Positions 7,412 to 14,443 of a stretch of 31,686 nucleotides of DNA are shown one piece after another. Positions within the stretch are counted from its first letter, which is position 1, and each line of letters opens with the position of its first letter. Location: positions 1 through 31,686 of the IMG/VR virus record IMGVR_UViG_3300024289_000590, one strand, 5' to 3'. Source of the stretch: a virus. The notes beneath the pieces were generated by a model. It was not told the DNA's origin. It saw only the letters and a list, made by a program, of their open reading frames with translations, and searched no databases. Both the position numbers and the translations under genes were made by a program.

Positions 7412-8184
7412 GATTATGGATTTTACTATTCTTAATATTAACTAATCTAGCTCATGCAGAAAACGCTACCTATTATGTCTTTAATCAAACGGACAAAAAG
7501 GTAGTACATTCGTACAATGCTAGTTTAAAAAGACCCATAGCATCAGTGTCTAAACTAATGACGGCACTGGTCGTCGTTGAATCATCACCTAACTGGGATG
7601 AGAAAATAAAATATAAGGGTCATATATTTTTTAACAAACAGATTAGCAAGAGAGAACTATTTGAATCTCTCTTGATACGTAGCGACAATAAAGCCGCAGA
7701 TGCATTTGCAGACGCATGGCCCGGAGGGTATAATGCGTTTATTAAAGTAATGAACGAAACAGCTTCTCGACTAGGCATGACTGAAACTTATTTCGATGAT
7801 CCTAGCGGTCTAAGTAGAAATAATGTCAGCACCGCAGAAGACCTGAACAGGCTGATAGCCGAAGCTTCAAAGTATGATATCATAAGACATACTTCAAGTT
7901 CTAAATATCTCAAGATTGAAGAAAAGATTGGGAAGAAAGTTAAATCGGTATTATTAAACAATACCAATAAAGGTCTTCTTTTCGAGTTTGATCAAATCAT
8001 ATTGAGCAAAACTGGTTTTACGAATCCTGCTGGTCGATGTCTAGCCCTTCTAACAGAGAAGAACGGCAAGCGATATGCTATTGTGATTCTTGGAGAAAAA
8101 ACTCCCAGGGAACGAGAAGAACGGGCTAGACAACTGATCAATAACTATGTTACAATACAACAAGTTGAAAAGGATTTTGAATGA
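7408..8184 (+). CDS. Secreted penicillin-binding-type D,D-peptidase (peptidase S11 family)
   Basis: A protein of 258 residues with a signal peptide (hydrophobic residues 3-15, cleavage likely after AHA at 17). All three active-site motifs of D-alanyl-D-alanine carboxypeptidases are present: SVSK (Ser46, Lys49), SDN (92-94) and KTG (201-203). PSGLSRNN between them is also typical of the family. It should act in the periplasm on peptidoglycan stem peptides as carboxypeptidase or endopeptidase. At 258 residues it lacks the C-terminal beta domain and amphipathic anchor of cellular PBP5 and so should be soluble. It sits in an early-type operon, not in the lysis cassette, which argues for remodelling of the host wall during infection. 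It overlaps both neighbours by four bases. Confidence 0.85.
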   Translation: MRLWILLFLILTNLAHAENATYYVFNQTDKKVVHSYNASLKRPIASVSKLMTALVVVESSPNWDEKIKYKGHIFFNKQISKRELFESLLIRSDNKAADAFADAWPGGYNAFIKVMNETASRLGMTETYFDDPSGLSRNNVSTAEDLNRLIAEASKYDIIRHTSSSKYLKIEEKIGKKVKSVLLNNTNKGLLFEFDQIILSKTGFTNPAGRCLALLTEKNGKRYAIVILGEKTPREREERARQLINNYVTIQQVEKDFE

Positions 8185-8615
8185 AAATCGGTTTTACTTG
8201 TAGTACCTTCGATCTGTTTCATGCAGGTCATATCATGATGCTTAAAGAAGCAAAAACAGTCTGTGATCATTTAATCGTAGGATTACAAACAGATCCTACT
8301 ATTGATCGTCCGGACACCAAAAATAAACCTGTTCAAAGCGTGTTCGAACGATACGAACAGCTCAAAGCCTGCAAATATATTGACGAAATCCTAGTCTACG
8401 AAACCGAAGCTGATCTTGTAAACATCTTGCTTTCTTATCCTATAAATGTTAGAATACTAGGACAAGAATACGAAGATAGAGACTTCACCGGTAGATATGA
8501 ATGTATTAATCGTGGTATAGAATTTTATTTTAACAAACGTGAACATAACTTTTCGACTAGCGAACTACGCAGCCGTGTGATAGCCGCTGAAGTAGAAAAA
8601 GGACTAAGACAATGA
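8181..8615 (+). CDS. Cytidylyltransferase-family nucleotidyltransferase (TagD/RfaE-like)
   Basis: A protein of 144 residues. The N-terminus MKIGFTCSTFDLFHAGH carries the HxGH nucleotide-binding motif (His14, His17), and the C-terminus has FSTSELRSRV, the ISTSxLR-type loop that binds the triphosphate. RYEQLKACKYIDEI also fits glycerol-3-phosphate cytidylyltransferase and ADP-heptose synthase type enzymes. The product would be a CDP- or ADP-activated alcohol or sugar for a surface polymer or lipid. The neighbouring nucleotide-sugar dehydrogenase and D,D-peptidase suggest a joint role in host envelope or glycan metabolism, which is inference. Coupled by ATGA overlaps at both ends. Confidence 0.8.
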   Translation: MKIGFTCSTFDLFHAGHIMMLKEAKTVCDHLIVGLQTDPTIDRPDTKNKPVQSVFERYEQLKACKYIDEILVYETEADLVNILLSYPINVRILGQEYEDRDFTGRYECINRGIEFYFNKREHNFSTSELRSRVIAAEVEKGLRQ

Positions 8616-9526
8616 AAGAACTATGGGTTGAGAAGTACCGTCCTAAAAAGATGGACGGATATGTGTGGCGAGACAATGCGCAACGCAGACAGGTTGAGAC
8701 TTGGGTCAAGGAAAAAAGTATTCCACACTTACTTCTAAGCGGTCCTCCAGGTATCGGTAAGACTACCATGGCCAAGATGCTGGTTAATGAGATCGGTATC
8801 GAAGATGCCGATGTATTAGAAGTTAACGCCAGTCGAGAAACTGGTATCGATTTTATCCGTAATAAAATCGTTCCGTTTATCAGTAGCATTGCGTGGGGGC
8901 CATTTAAGGTTGTATTACTCGACGAAGCAGATCGGTTAAGTCCACATGCACAGGATTCACTTAAAGGTATCATCGAAGAATATAGCAACTTTGCTAGATT
9001 TATCCTAACCTGCAATAATCCTAATATGGTAGTACCAGCACTACATAGTCGCTGCCAGCAGTGGCATTTTACTAAACTAGATCAGACAGAGTTTACTGCT
9101 CGCGCAGCCACTGTTCTAGTTGAAGAAGCGATTGATTTTGATCTAGAAACATTAGACTTATATGTCTCAACAACATATCCTGATCTCCGCAAATGTTTGA
9201 ATCTTCTTCAACAGAACTGTAGCGAGGGCAAACTACACAGTCCTGCCAAAGAAGATGCTGGATCGCTCGAATGGAAGTTTGAGATGGTTGAACTTTTCAA
9301 GGCTAAAAAGATCACCGAAGCAAGAAAACTGCTCTGCGGAAAACTACAAGCAGATGAGATGGTGCATGTTTACAGATGGCTTTATGATAATCTAGAGCTG
9401 TTCGGTGATGAAAAAACACAAGACAGAGCTATTTTCATCATCAAGGCAGGACTTGTGGATCACACATCATGCATCGATCCAGAGATTAATCTTAGCGCAA
9501 CATTAGCAAAGCTGGCTAATCTGTGA
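8612..9526 (+). CDS. 44: Sliding-clamp loader large subunit, gp44-type AAA+ ATPase
   Basis: A protein of 304 residues (T4 gp44 is 319). It starts LWVEKYRPKKMDGYV, the typical clamp-loader opening. Walker A is GPPGIGKT (44-51), Walker B is VVLLDEADRL with DEAD at 104-107, and the SRC motif containing the arginine finger is at 146-148. The subunit would form the ATPase ring with gp62 and load the gp45 clamp on primer ends for gp43. The small subunit gp62 is not in this window, whereas gp43 and gp45 lie about 17 kb to the right, so the replication genes are split. It is the last gene of the coupled operon and ends inside the 5' arm of a convergent hairpin. Confidence 0.92.
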   Translation: MKELWVEKYRPKKMDGYVWRDNAQRRQVETWVKEKSIPHLLLSGPPGIGKTTMAKMLVNEIGIEDADVLEVNASRETGIDFIRNKIVPFISSIAWGPFKVVLLDEADRLSPHAQDSLKGIIEEYSNFARFILTCNNPNMVVPALHSRCQQWHFTKLDQTEFTARAATVLVEEAIDFDLETLDLYVSTTYPDLRKCLNLLQQNCSEGKLHSPAKEDAGSLEWKFEMVELFKAKKITEARKLLCGKLQADEMVHVYRWLYDNLELFGDEKTQDRAIFIIKAGLVDHTSCIDPEINLSATLAKLANL

Positions 9527-9546
9527 TAGGGGGTTACCCCCCTATC
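9525..9546. terminator. Convergent hairpin between gp44 and phoH
   Basis: GATAGGGGG (9525-9533) pairs with CCCCCTATC (9538-9546) through nine base pairs around a four-base loop. It starts within the gp44 stop codon and ends immediately before the phoH stop on the other strand, so it would serve both converging transcripts. Neither side carries a clear U-tract, so termination may be inefficient or factor-assisted; its symmetric position still supports the role. Confidence 0.6.
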
Positions 9547-10266
9547 TTATTGATCACCGTATATCGCTAGTATCTCCTTTACAGCTTCATGTCTCTCGAC
9601 ATCAGAGATAGTGAAATGACATACGTCTACGTATCTGTGATTGTCGAAGTTATTATACAGATTTAAAAACTCTAAAAGGCCGTTATTACTGGGTCGATCT
9701 GCTTGTTGTAGATCTCCTGTAACGACCATTCTTGACCCCTGACCTAACCTAGTTAACAGCATCTTCATCTGACTAGGTGTAGCATTCTGCATCTCATCAG
9801 CAATGATCACAGCGTTCTTAAATGTACGTCCTCGCATGTACGCTAGTGGACTTGTTTCAATCACCCCCTCTCTAACAAATCCTTCGATTTCGCGTTGATT
9901 AAAGTTTTCTGCGAAAACATCCATTATAGGCTTAGTCCACGGCTCCATTTTTTCTTGTAGGGTGCCTGGTAAAAACCCATGCTCTTCATCTACTGATACA
10001 GCTGGTCTTGTAATAATAATCTTATCAACTTCACCGTATTTGAGCTGGTCTATAGCCCATTGCACAGCCAACATGGTCTTACCCGTTCCGGCTGGACCGA
10101 TAGCAAAAACAATAATTTTTTGTTGATCGTTGAGCTTTAAAAGATAAGTCTCTTGACTGAGGTTTTTGGGGTATATTTGAACTCGCTTGCGTTTCTGTTC
10201 AATGCGTTGATTGATGTTTATTACATTCTCTTGCAGATATGCTGCTTGCGCTCTTTTTCGCTTCAT
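9547..10266 (-). CDS. phoH: PhoH-like P-loop ATPase
   Basis: A protein of 239 residues, the only minus-strand gene. Walker A is GPAGTGKT (57-64). It is followed by IIITRPAV, GFLPGTLQEKMEPWTKPIMD, an ADEMQNATPSQMKM Walker B region, and TRLGQGSRMVVTGDLQQ then D-R-P. These are the signature blocks of PhoH proteins (ATPase with proposed RNA helicase/ribonuclease-related activity), a very common T4-like marine phage gene of unsettled role. The frame is open further upstream, but ATG at 10266 has the only good ribosome site (AAGGAGGG at 10278-10285, spacing 11) and the extra upstream residues do not resemble the family. The basic N-terminus (MKRKRAQAA) is notable. Confidence 0.88.
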   Translation of the reverse strand: MKRKRAQAAYLQENVININQRIEQKRKRVQIYPKNLSQETYLLKLNDQQKIIVFAIGPAGTGKTMLAVQWAIDQLKYGEVDKIIITRPAVSVDEEHGFLPGTLQEKMEPWTKPIMDVFAENFNQREIEGFVREGVIETSPLAYMRGRTFKNAVIIADEMQNATPSQMKMLLTRLGQGSRMVVTGDLQQADRPSNNGLLEFLNLYNNFDNHRYVDVCHFTISDVERHEAVKEILAIYGDQ

Positions 10267-10384
10267 ATGTAGGTTAGCCCTCCTTGATTGTGTTAGGCAC
10301 GGACCTAGACCGTAGTGCCCGTACCGGACACAAAAGTATTTAACTTTGGGCGTAGAAAGTAATATGTAATGATTCTTTTTTGAC

Positions 10385-10392
10385 GATAAATA
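10385..10392 (+). promoter_or_regulatory. Candidate T4-type late promoter (GATAAATA)
   Basis: The octamer lies 14 bases upstream of the ATG at 10407, in true intergenic DNA at the head of the lysis-containing block. By T4 spacing the transcript would start near 10398, within the AAAAGGAG ribosome site, leaving a very short leader. It is one of the few copies outside coding sequence. Confidence 0.6.
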
Positions 10393-10406
10393 CAAAAGGA
10401 GATACT

Positions 10407-10955
10407 ATGGCTACAACTAAAGACATTTTAAAGAACATTGAACAGGTTTACGGCTCCAATAATAGCTTGAATTTACTCAAAGATTTCGAGCGTGTTATTG
10501 ATGAGCTAGATACCTATGTTTATGAAAACTGGCTCGACGGAGAGCTTGTACAGGGTCCTAAAGAATCACGCTATTTTGTAGAGTGTACTTTTATGTGGCC
10601 AAAAGATAATATGCCCGAACCCAAGGGTGGTATGAAACTCCTAGAATACGGATGCAAGGTACAATATGCTGAAAGCATGATTTCGTCCGTTCGCAGAATC
10701 AAGAAACCGGATGACATCAGACCGGGCACCAAGAAAGGCAAGATAGATCATAAACCTGTATGGTTGGTCAAGATCACTATGCCCAAGAAACTAATGCACG
10801 ACATCGATCGCGGATACACAGAACTAGATAAGAATAAGATAGAAGACATCCTTACACAAGGTGGTGGTGTGAATGCACATATCGATCCAGCAGATCAACA
10901 AGCACAGGAGATGGCTAATGCGACAGCAGCACCAGCAGCAGCACCAGCAGCTTAA
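10407..10955 (+). CDS. Conserved hypothetical protein with Ala/Pro tail
   Basis: A protein of 182 residues. ATG at 10407 has AAAAGGAG at 10394-10401 with spacing of five, preferable to the in-frame TTG at 10380 that would lie upstream of the promoter box. The body is soluble mixed alpha/beta with aromatic strands (SRYFVECTFMWPKDN, KPVWLVKITMPKKLM). The last 15 residues are a simple Ala/Pro stretch following a QQAQEMANAT linker. No family is recognised. The first gene of the block behind a late-type promoter, so a virion or assembly role is possible. Its tail overlaps the start of the next gene in another frame. Confidence 0.65.
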   Translation: MATTKDILKNIEQVYGSNNSLNLLKDFERVIDELDTYVYENWLDGELVQGPKESRYFVECTFMWPKDNMPEPKGGMKLLEYGCKVQYAESMISSVRRIKKPDDIRPGTKKGKIDHKPVWLVKITMPKKLMHDIDRGYTELDKNKIEDILTQGGGVNAHIDPADQQAQEMANATAAPAAAPAA

Positions 10956-11679
10956 TGAAGGCCTAAGAGCTGAAGACCTAAAAGAAATGGTCAAGGAAAC
11001 CTTCAAGGTTGATACCTATGCCTCGAAGATGGGCGAAGATAAAGATGTTTGCGTTTTAACTTTTGAAGTTAAAGATCGTTCACCTGCTAAAGATCTAATG
11101 GAGTTTGTAGAAAAAGGATTTTCATTTGTTCTCGACTCTGATGTTAGCTCGGGCGAGAATGAAGATGGAACCTACTATGTATTCGTAGAACTTTCTAGAT
11201 CTCCCAAACTAGCAGAAAATATCGACGAGCTTGTTTATAGTGTTAAGAAACTAACAGGCATTGATAAATTTAAATTCCAATATTATAAAGATAATACCGA
11301 ACACGAAGTAACAGAAGAAACACTAAAACATATAATCCCAGAGTCTGCATCAACTTATGAAATGATGGTCAACAAAGTAAAGACCGAAGATGTTCGCAGA
11401 TTCTTTACTAAGACTTTGATGGATGACCTAACATTAGATGGTGACATCATTACTATCCACAAACCATGGGATCAAAAAATACAACTTCGTATGGTCAAGG
11501 ACGGTGACCCTGAAGCAGTTCTAGAAGGTATCACAGATCCATTTACTATAGATCAAGAATCCACAAGCGAGATTTTTTGGCTTACTAAAGTATTAGGGGA
11601 TTACAATATTAACAAAGTTGGAGACAGCTTTGTTTTTGAAAATGGCCGTAGAGCCATGTTACTGCAAAGGATAAAATAA
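10918..11679 (+). CDS. Conserved hypothetical protein, acidic, 253 residues
   Basis: ATG 10918 is chosen because AGGAG lies at 10906-10910 with the optimal seven-base spacing; it lies 38 bases inside the preceding gene. The N-terminus is a Gln/His run read from the same simple-sequence DNA that encodes Ala/Pro in the other frame. The rest is acidic mixed alpha/beta (DVCVLTFEVKDRSPAKDLME, GTYYVFVELSRSPKLAENID), with the style of phage tail-assembly or recombination-regulator proteins but no motif that I can name. It ends at a TAATG junction with the endolysin. Alternative start: ATG 10987 (weak ribosome site). Confidence 0.6.
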   Translation: MRQQHQQQHQQLNEGLRAEDLKEMVKETFKVDTYASKMGEDKDVCVLTFEVKDRSPAKDLMEFVEKGFSFVLDSDVSSGENEDGTYYVFVELSRSPKLAENIDELVYSVKKLTGIDKFKFQYYKDNTEHEVTEETLKHIIPESASTYEMMVNKVKTEDVRRFFTKTLMDDLTLDGDIITIHKPWDQKIQLRMVKDGDPEAVLEGITDPFTIDQESTSEIFWLTKVLGDYNINKVGDSFVFENGRRAMLLQRIK

Positions 11680-12308
11680 TGAGCGACTTTGATTTTGATT
11701 TTACACTAGCTAAGTTCAAGGAATGTGTAGGAAATCCTCCATACGCAGATCATTGGCACGAAGCATTGTGTCAGATACTTCCAGACTACGATATTAACAC
11801 TGTGCCACGTGTGGCTGCTTTTCTAGCACAGACAGCACACGAGAGCGGCGGGTATCGTGCTATCAAGGAAAATCTAAACTACAAAGCAGAAAGCCTAGTT
11901 AAAGTTTGGCCACGCTATTTCCCAAGTTTAGATATTGCCAAGCAATATGCTCACAACCAACAGGCAATCGCTAATCGTGCTTATGCTAATCGTATGGGCA
12001 ACGGTGACGAAGCAAGTGGTGACGGTTGGAAGTTCTGCGGTCGTGGCTTGATCCAGTTGACTGGTAAAACAAACTATCAACGTTACGCTGAAAGTCTAGA
12101 GATTAGTCTAGACGAAGCCAGCGAACACCTAACAACATTTGAAGGTTGTGTACAGAGCGCGGCTTGGTTCTGGGAAGCAAACAACCTAAACCAATATGCC
12201 GACAACGGTGACATCCTTACAATGACCAAGCGTATTAATGGTGGTACACTCGGACTAGAAGACAGAACTAAGCATTACAAACACGCACTTCAAGTCCTAG
12301 GCGGTTGA
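11679..12308 (+). CDS. GH19-family endolysin (chitinase-like muramidase)
   Basis: A protein of 209 residues covering a single catalytic domain. RVAAFLAQTAHESGGYRAIK gives the GH19 block with the two catalytic glutamates at 55 and 64 (ESGGYRAIKE). GDGWKFCGRGLIQLTGKTNY is the second signature, followed by TKRINGG (family pattern T..INGG). No signal peptide or cell-wall-binding domain is seen, so it needs a holin for export. Phage GH19 enzymes cleave peptidoglycan glycan strands at the end of infection. It is followed within two bases by the spanin-like pair and, further on, a holin-like gene. Confidence 0.9.
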   Translation: MSDFDFDFTLAKFKECVGNPPYADHWHEALCQILPDYDINTVPRVAAFLAQTAHESGGYRAIKENLNYKAESLVKVWPRYFPSLDIAKQYAHNQQAIANRAYANRMGNGDEASGDGWKFCGRGLIQLTGKTNYQRYAESLEISLDEASEHLTTFEGCVQSAAWFWEANNLNQYADNGDILTMTKRINGGTLGLEDRTKHYKHALQVLGG

Positions 12309-12309
12309 T

Positions 12310-12774
12310 ATGTGGCAGTTCCAATGGATGCTGAGCCTTATACCAGATAGTCTGTTTATCTGGGTCACCTATGCTATGATAGGTGTGGGTCTAGCATTGT
12401 ATATTGCCAGTAAACTAGTAGCTTGGATTCCTCTCATGGGGCAATACAAGCTACCTGCAGAAATAGTCGGAATAATCTTTTTATTAGGTGGCGGATATCT
12501 ATTCGGTGGGTATGGAGTAGAAATGAGCTACCGAGCTCGCATAGCAGAGATGCAATCTAAGATTGACGAGGCTGTACAAAAAAGCGAAGCTGCTAATGAA
12601 GAACTAGACAAAGCACTAAAAGCAAAAAAGAATAACAACAGAGAAGTACAGATCGTTATCCAAGAAAGAATAAGAGAAGTTGAAAAGCGCATCGATGCAG
12701 AATGCAAAGTAGATCCAGAAGCGATCAGTATTCTAAACGATGCTGCCAGCAACCAAGGAGGTAAGAAAAAATGA
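12310..12774 (+). CDS. Inner-membrane spanin-like (Rz-type) protein with two membrane segments
   Basis: A protein of 154 residues. Two hydrophobic segments (about residues 15-40 and 49-67) are followed by a long charged coiled coil (about 75-135) ending in an ECKVDPEAISILNDAASNQ segment, similar to the C-terminal region of Rz/LysB-type i-spanins. The next gene overlaps by four bases and encodes a small lipoprotein, the expected o-spanin partner. Classical Rz has one N-terminal membrane helix; the extra one is unusual and raises the possibility of combined holin and spanin functions. The role would be outer-membrane disruption at lysis. Confidence 0.65.
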   Translation: MWQFQWMLSLIPDSLFIWVTYAMIGVGLALYIASKLVAWIPLMGQYKLPAEIVGIIFLLGGGYLFGGYGVEMSYRARIAEMQSKIDEAVQKSEAANEELDKALKAKKNNNREVQIVIQERIREVEKRIDAECKVDPEAISILNDAASNQGGKKK

Positions 12775-13040
12775 AAAAGATATTTTTAATACTTCCTATG
12801 TTATTTTTAACAGGTTGTGCAACCACTGTTCCTGTACACATGAGCTTTCCACAGGTCCCAGAAGACCTGATGCAGCCCTGTCCTGATCTTAAAAAAGTTG
12901 ACACCAAAACAGACAAACTCAGTGATGTCTTATCTACTGTCACGCAGAACTACGGTCAGTACCACGATTGTAAAGCCAAGTCAGATGCGTGGGCACAATG
13001 GTTCAGAACACAGAAGAAGATATTTGAGGATATCAAATGA
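12771..13040 (+). CDS. Outer-membrane lipoprotein, Rz1/o-spanin-like
   Basis: A protein of 89 residues. The signal sequence ends in the lipobox LTGC (Cys16), giving a mature lipoprotein of 74 residues. Features of Rz1/LysC type o-spanins follow: PxxLMxPCPDL, LSDVLSTVTQNYGQYHDCKAK and a C-terminal W/F-rich helix. It overlaps the i-spanin-like gene by four bases (ATGA). Together with that protein it would bridge the periplasm and fuse the membranes after peptidoglycan degradation. It lacks the proline-rich stretch of lambda Rz1; the pairing is inferred mainly from order and the LysC-like pattern. Confidence 0.7.
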   Translation: MKKIFLILPMLFLTGCATTVPVHMSFPQVPEDLMQPCPDLKKVDTKTDKLSDVLSTVTQNYGQYHDCKAKSDAWAQWFRTQKKIFEDIK

Positions 13041-13441
13041 AAAGATTATTAGCAATATTCTTACTAACACAGGCACTAACAGGCTGTGCGTTGTATGATG
13101 CGTACTTCATGGCCAGATTTGATAATAACGAATATTCATTGATCAACAGAATACGCACAGAAGCCAACCTAGGTGCTGCCAAATGCGGCAAGCCCGAAGT
13201 TGTCGAAGTAGTAGATCGTATGTGGTACACCGCAGTTGAGTTTAGAAACTACAGTCAATCTATTCCGCATAACGAAGAAACAACAAAAATGGGCAATGAG
13301 CTAGCTGAGATAGTAAAAGGGCTCAGCGAAAGATATCATGGCAAAGAGCCAGTTAGTATGATGTATTGTACTACCAAGTTTAGTAGTATCGAACGTAATG
13401 CTGTTAACATCCAAAACGTCGTAGGAGCGAAACCAAGATGA
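13037..13441 (+). CDS. Second secreted lipoprotein of the lysis region, function unknown
   Basis: A protein of 134 residues with an N-terminal signal and lipobox ALTGC (Cys17), predicted to be attached to a membrane. The mature part is helical with two further cysteines (AAKCGKPE and MMYCTT), which could form a periplasmic disulphide. It overlaps the o-spanin-like gene by four bases and the next gene by four bases, so it is co-expressed with lysis genes. It could be an alternative o-spanin, a lysis regulator or a superinfection-exclusion lipoprotein; sequence alone does not decide. Confidence 0.65.
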   Translation: MKRLLAIFLLTQALTGCALYDAYFMARFDNNEYSLINRIRTEANLGAAKCGKPEVVEVVDRMWYTAVEFRNYSQSIPHNEETTKMGNELAEIVKGLSERYHGKEPVSMMYCTTKFSSIERNAVNIQNVVGAKPR

Positions 13442-13692
13442 GTCAAGAAGTACACCAACAACTAGAATCAATCTACAATACCGGCGACCCTAATCTTCAA
13501 GATCTAGCAAACAGAGCTTTGGGTCTCAAGACCATGCTAGAGCAAGGGCAGATCAGCAAGAGCGAGTTTACAGAACTCGTTAACGATCTGTACCACGAAA
13601 AGAATATCAACGAAGCTGTACAAGATCTAAGATTAAAAGAGCAGATAAATACAGCTATGAATGCGCTGATAAGTTTAGCAGCACTATATTAA
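13438..13692 (+). CDS. Small acidic helical protein, function unknown
   Basis: A protein of 84 residues starting in an ATGA overlap. It is predicted helical and rich in Leu/Gln/Glu (LANRALGLKTMLEQGQISKS), and resembles the small 'short C-terminal/SHOCT-like' helical hairpins but is not a clear member. No membrane segment is evident, although the last 14 residues are hydrophobic (ALISLAALY). A GATAAATA box lies near its 3' end. Confidence 0.55.
   Translation: MSQEVHQQLESIYNTGDPNLQDLANRALGLKTMLEQGQISKSEFTELVNDLYHEKNINEAVQDLRLKEQINTAMNALISLAALY
13644..13651 (+). promoter_or_regulatory. Candidate T4-type late promoter (GATAAATA)
   Basis: The octamer is inside the end of the previous gene, 58 bases upstream of the ATG at 13710. 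It could give additional late transcription of the membrane-protein and holin genes. The evidence is only the motif and position. Confidence 0.4.
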
Positions 13693-13709
13693 TACATTAA
13701 GGAGCGAGA

Positions 13710-14300
13710 ATGGCATTAGTCGACTCAGTTTTAAATATCTTTACAAAGCAGTCTAAGGACGGCGGCTCAAGTTACGAGCAACTTAAACCTAGCTCACGCA
13801 GCGAGCGCGAAGCAAAAATCAAAGACAAGGCTGGTTTAGTTATTAACGTTTTCGCTCTACTATTAGCAGTTAATACATGGTACGGTGGAAAATTAAGTTC
13901 TACCATACTCAACAATACGATTGCAGCGAATGATACCTATGCTTTCTATCAAGCAAAGAGCTTGAAGAAGACTATGGCAGAATATGCTGCCGACGATGCT
14001 GCTGCTCGCAGCGATAAGAAAAGAGCAGATGAACTACGTGCCAAGGCAGACCGTTATCAGAACGAACCTAAAGAAGGTATGACTGATCTTCTCGCTAAAG
14101 CACAAAAACTAGAACACGAGCGCGATGAAGCAAAACTACGTAGTCCATGGATTGGCTATGCTAATACTGCATATCAACTAGCGATCGTGTTGTTGTCAGC
14201 AAGTATTCTTGCTGTGAGTATGCCGCTGTTCTGGGGTAGCTTCGGAGTAGCAGCAATAGGTTTGTTATTAAGCAGTCAGGGTGTTCTACTCTGGCTATAA
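13710..14300 (+). CDS. DUF4337-like membrane protein
   Basis: A protein of 196 residues with ribosome site AAGGAG nine bases upstream. There are three hydrophobic segments: about residues 43-58, 150-170 and 172-195. Between the first and second is a charged coiled coil. The order of an N-terminal membrane helix, an N-D-T-Y-A-F-Y-Q-A-K-S-L-K-K block, a coiled coil and a C-terminal double helix matches the DUF4337 family of bacterial membrane proteins. Function of the family is unknown. Position next to the holin-like gene suggests a role in the inner membrane during late infection, for example lysis timing; this is inference. Confidence 0.65.
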   Translation: MALVDSVLNIFTKQSKDGGSSYEQLKPSSRSEREAKIKDKAGLVINVFALLLAVNTWYGGKLSSTILNNTIAANDTYAFYQAKSLKKTMAEYAADDAAARSDKKRADELRAKADRYQNEPKEGMTDLLAKAQKLEHERDEAKLRSPWIGYANTAYQLAIVLLSASILAVSMPLFWGSFGVAAIGLLLSSQGVLLWL

Positions 14301-14310
14301 GGAGAAGATT

Positions 14311-14424
14311 ATGTTAGAAACTATTTTTTGGTTAGCACTAGGTGCTTTTATAGGTTGGAACTTTCCTCAGCCAGAGTTTGCAAAAACTATCCAGGCTAAA
14401 GTTCTAGGCATATTCAAAAAATAA
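14311..14424 (+). CDS. 37-residue single-span membrane peptide
   Basis: ATG 14311 has AAGGAG at 14299-14304 with six bases spacing; the frame ends at TAA 14422-14424. The product starts MLETIFWLALGAFIGWNF, one membrane helix, and ends with a basic amphipathic tail AKVLGIFKK. Tight fit between neighbours (10 bases after one gene, 19 before the next) supports a real gene. It could be an antiholin or pinholin-like partner of the holin-like protein, or a membrane-active peptide, but no family is recognised. Confidence 0.6.
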   Translation: MLETIFWLALGAFIGWNFPQPEFAKTIQAKVLGIFKK

Positions 14425-14443
14425 ACTTAAAAAGGAGCGAATA

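Noticed and set aside
10380-10406. N-terminal extension of the gene at 10407 from TTG 10380
   Set aside because: The extension would overlap the promoter box and the ribosome site AAAAGGAG, which serves ATG 10407.
10918-10955. Programmed frameshift fusing the genes at 10407 and 10918
   Set aside because: No slippery heptamer or downstream pseudoknot was evident, and the downstream gene has its own well-spaced ribosome site and ATG, so two separate proteins explain the data better.
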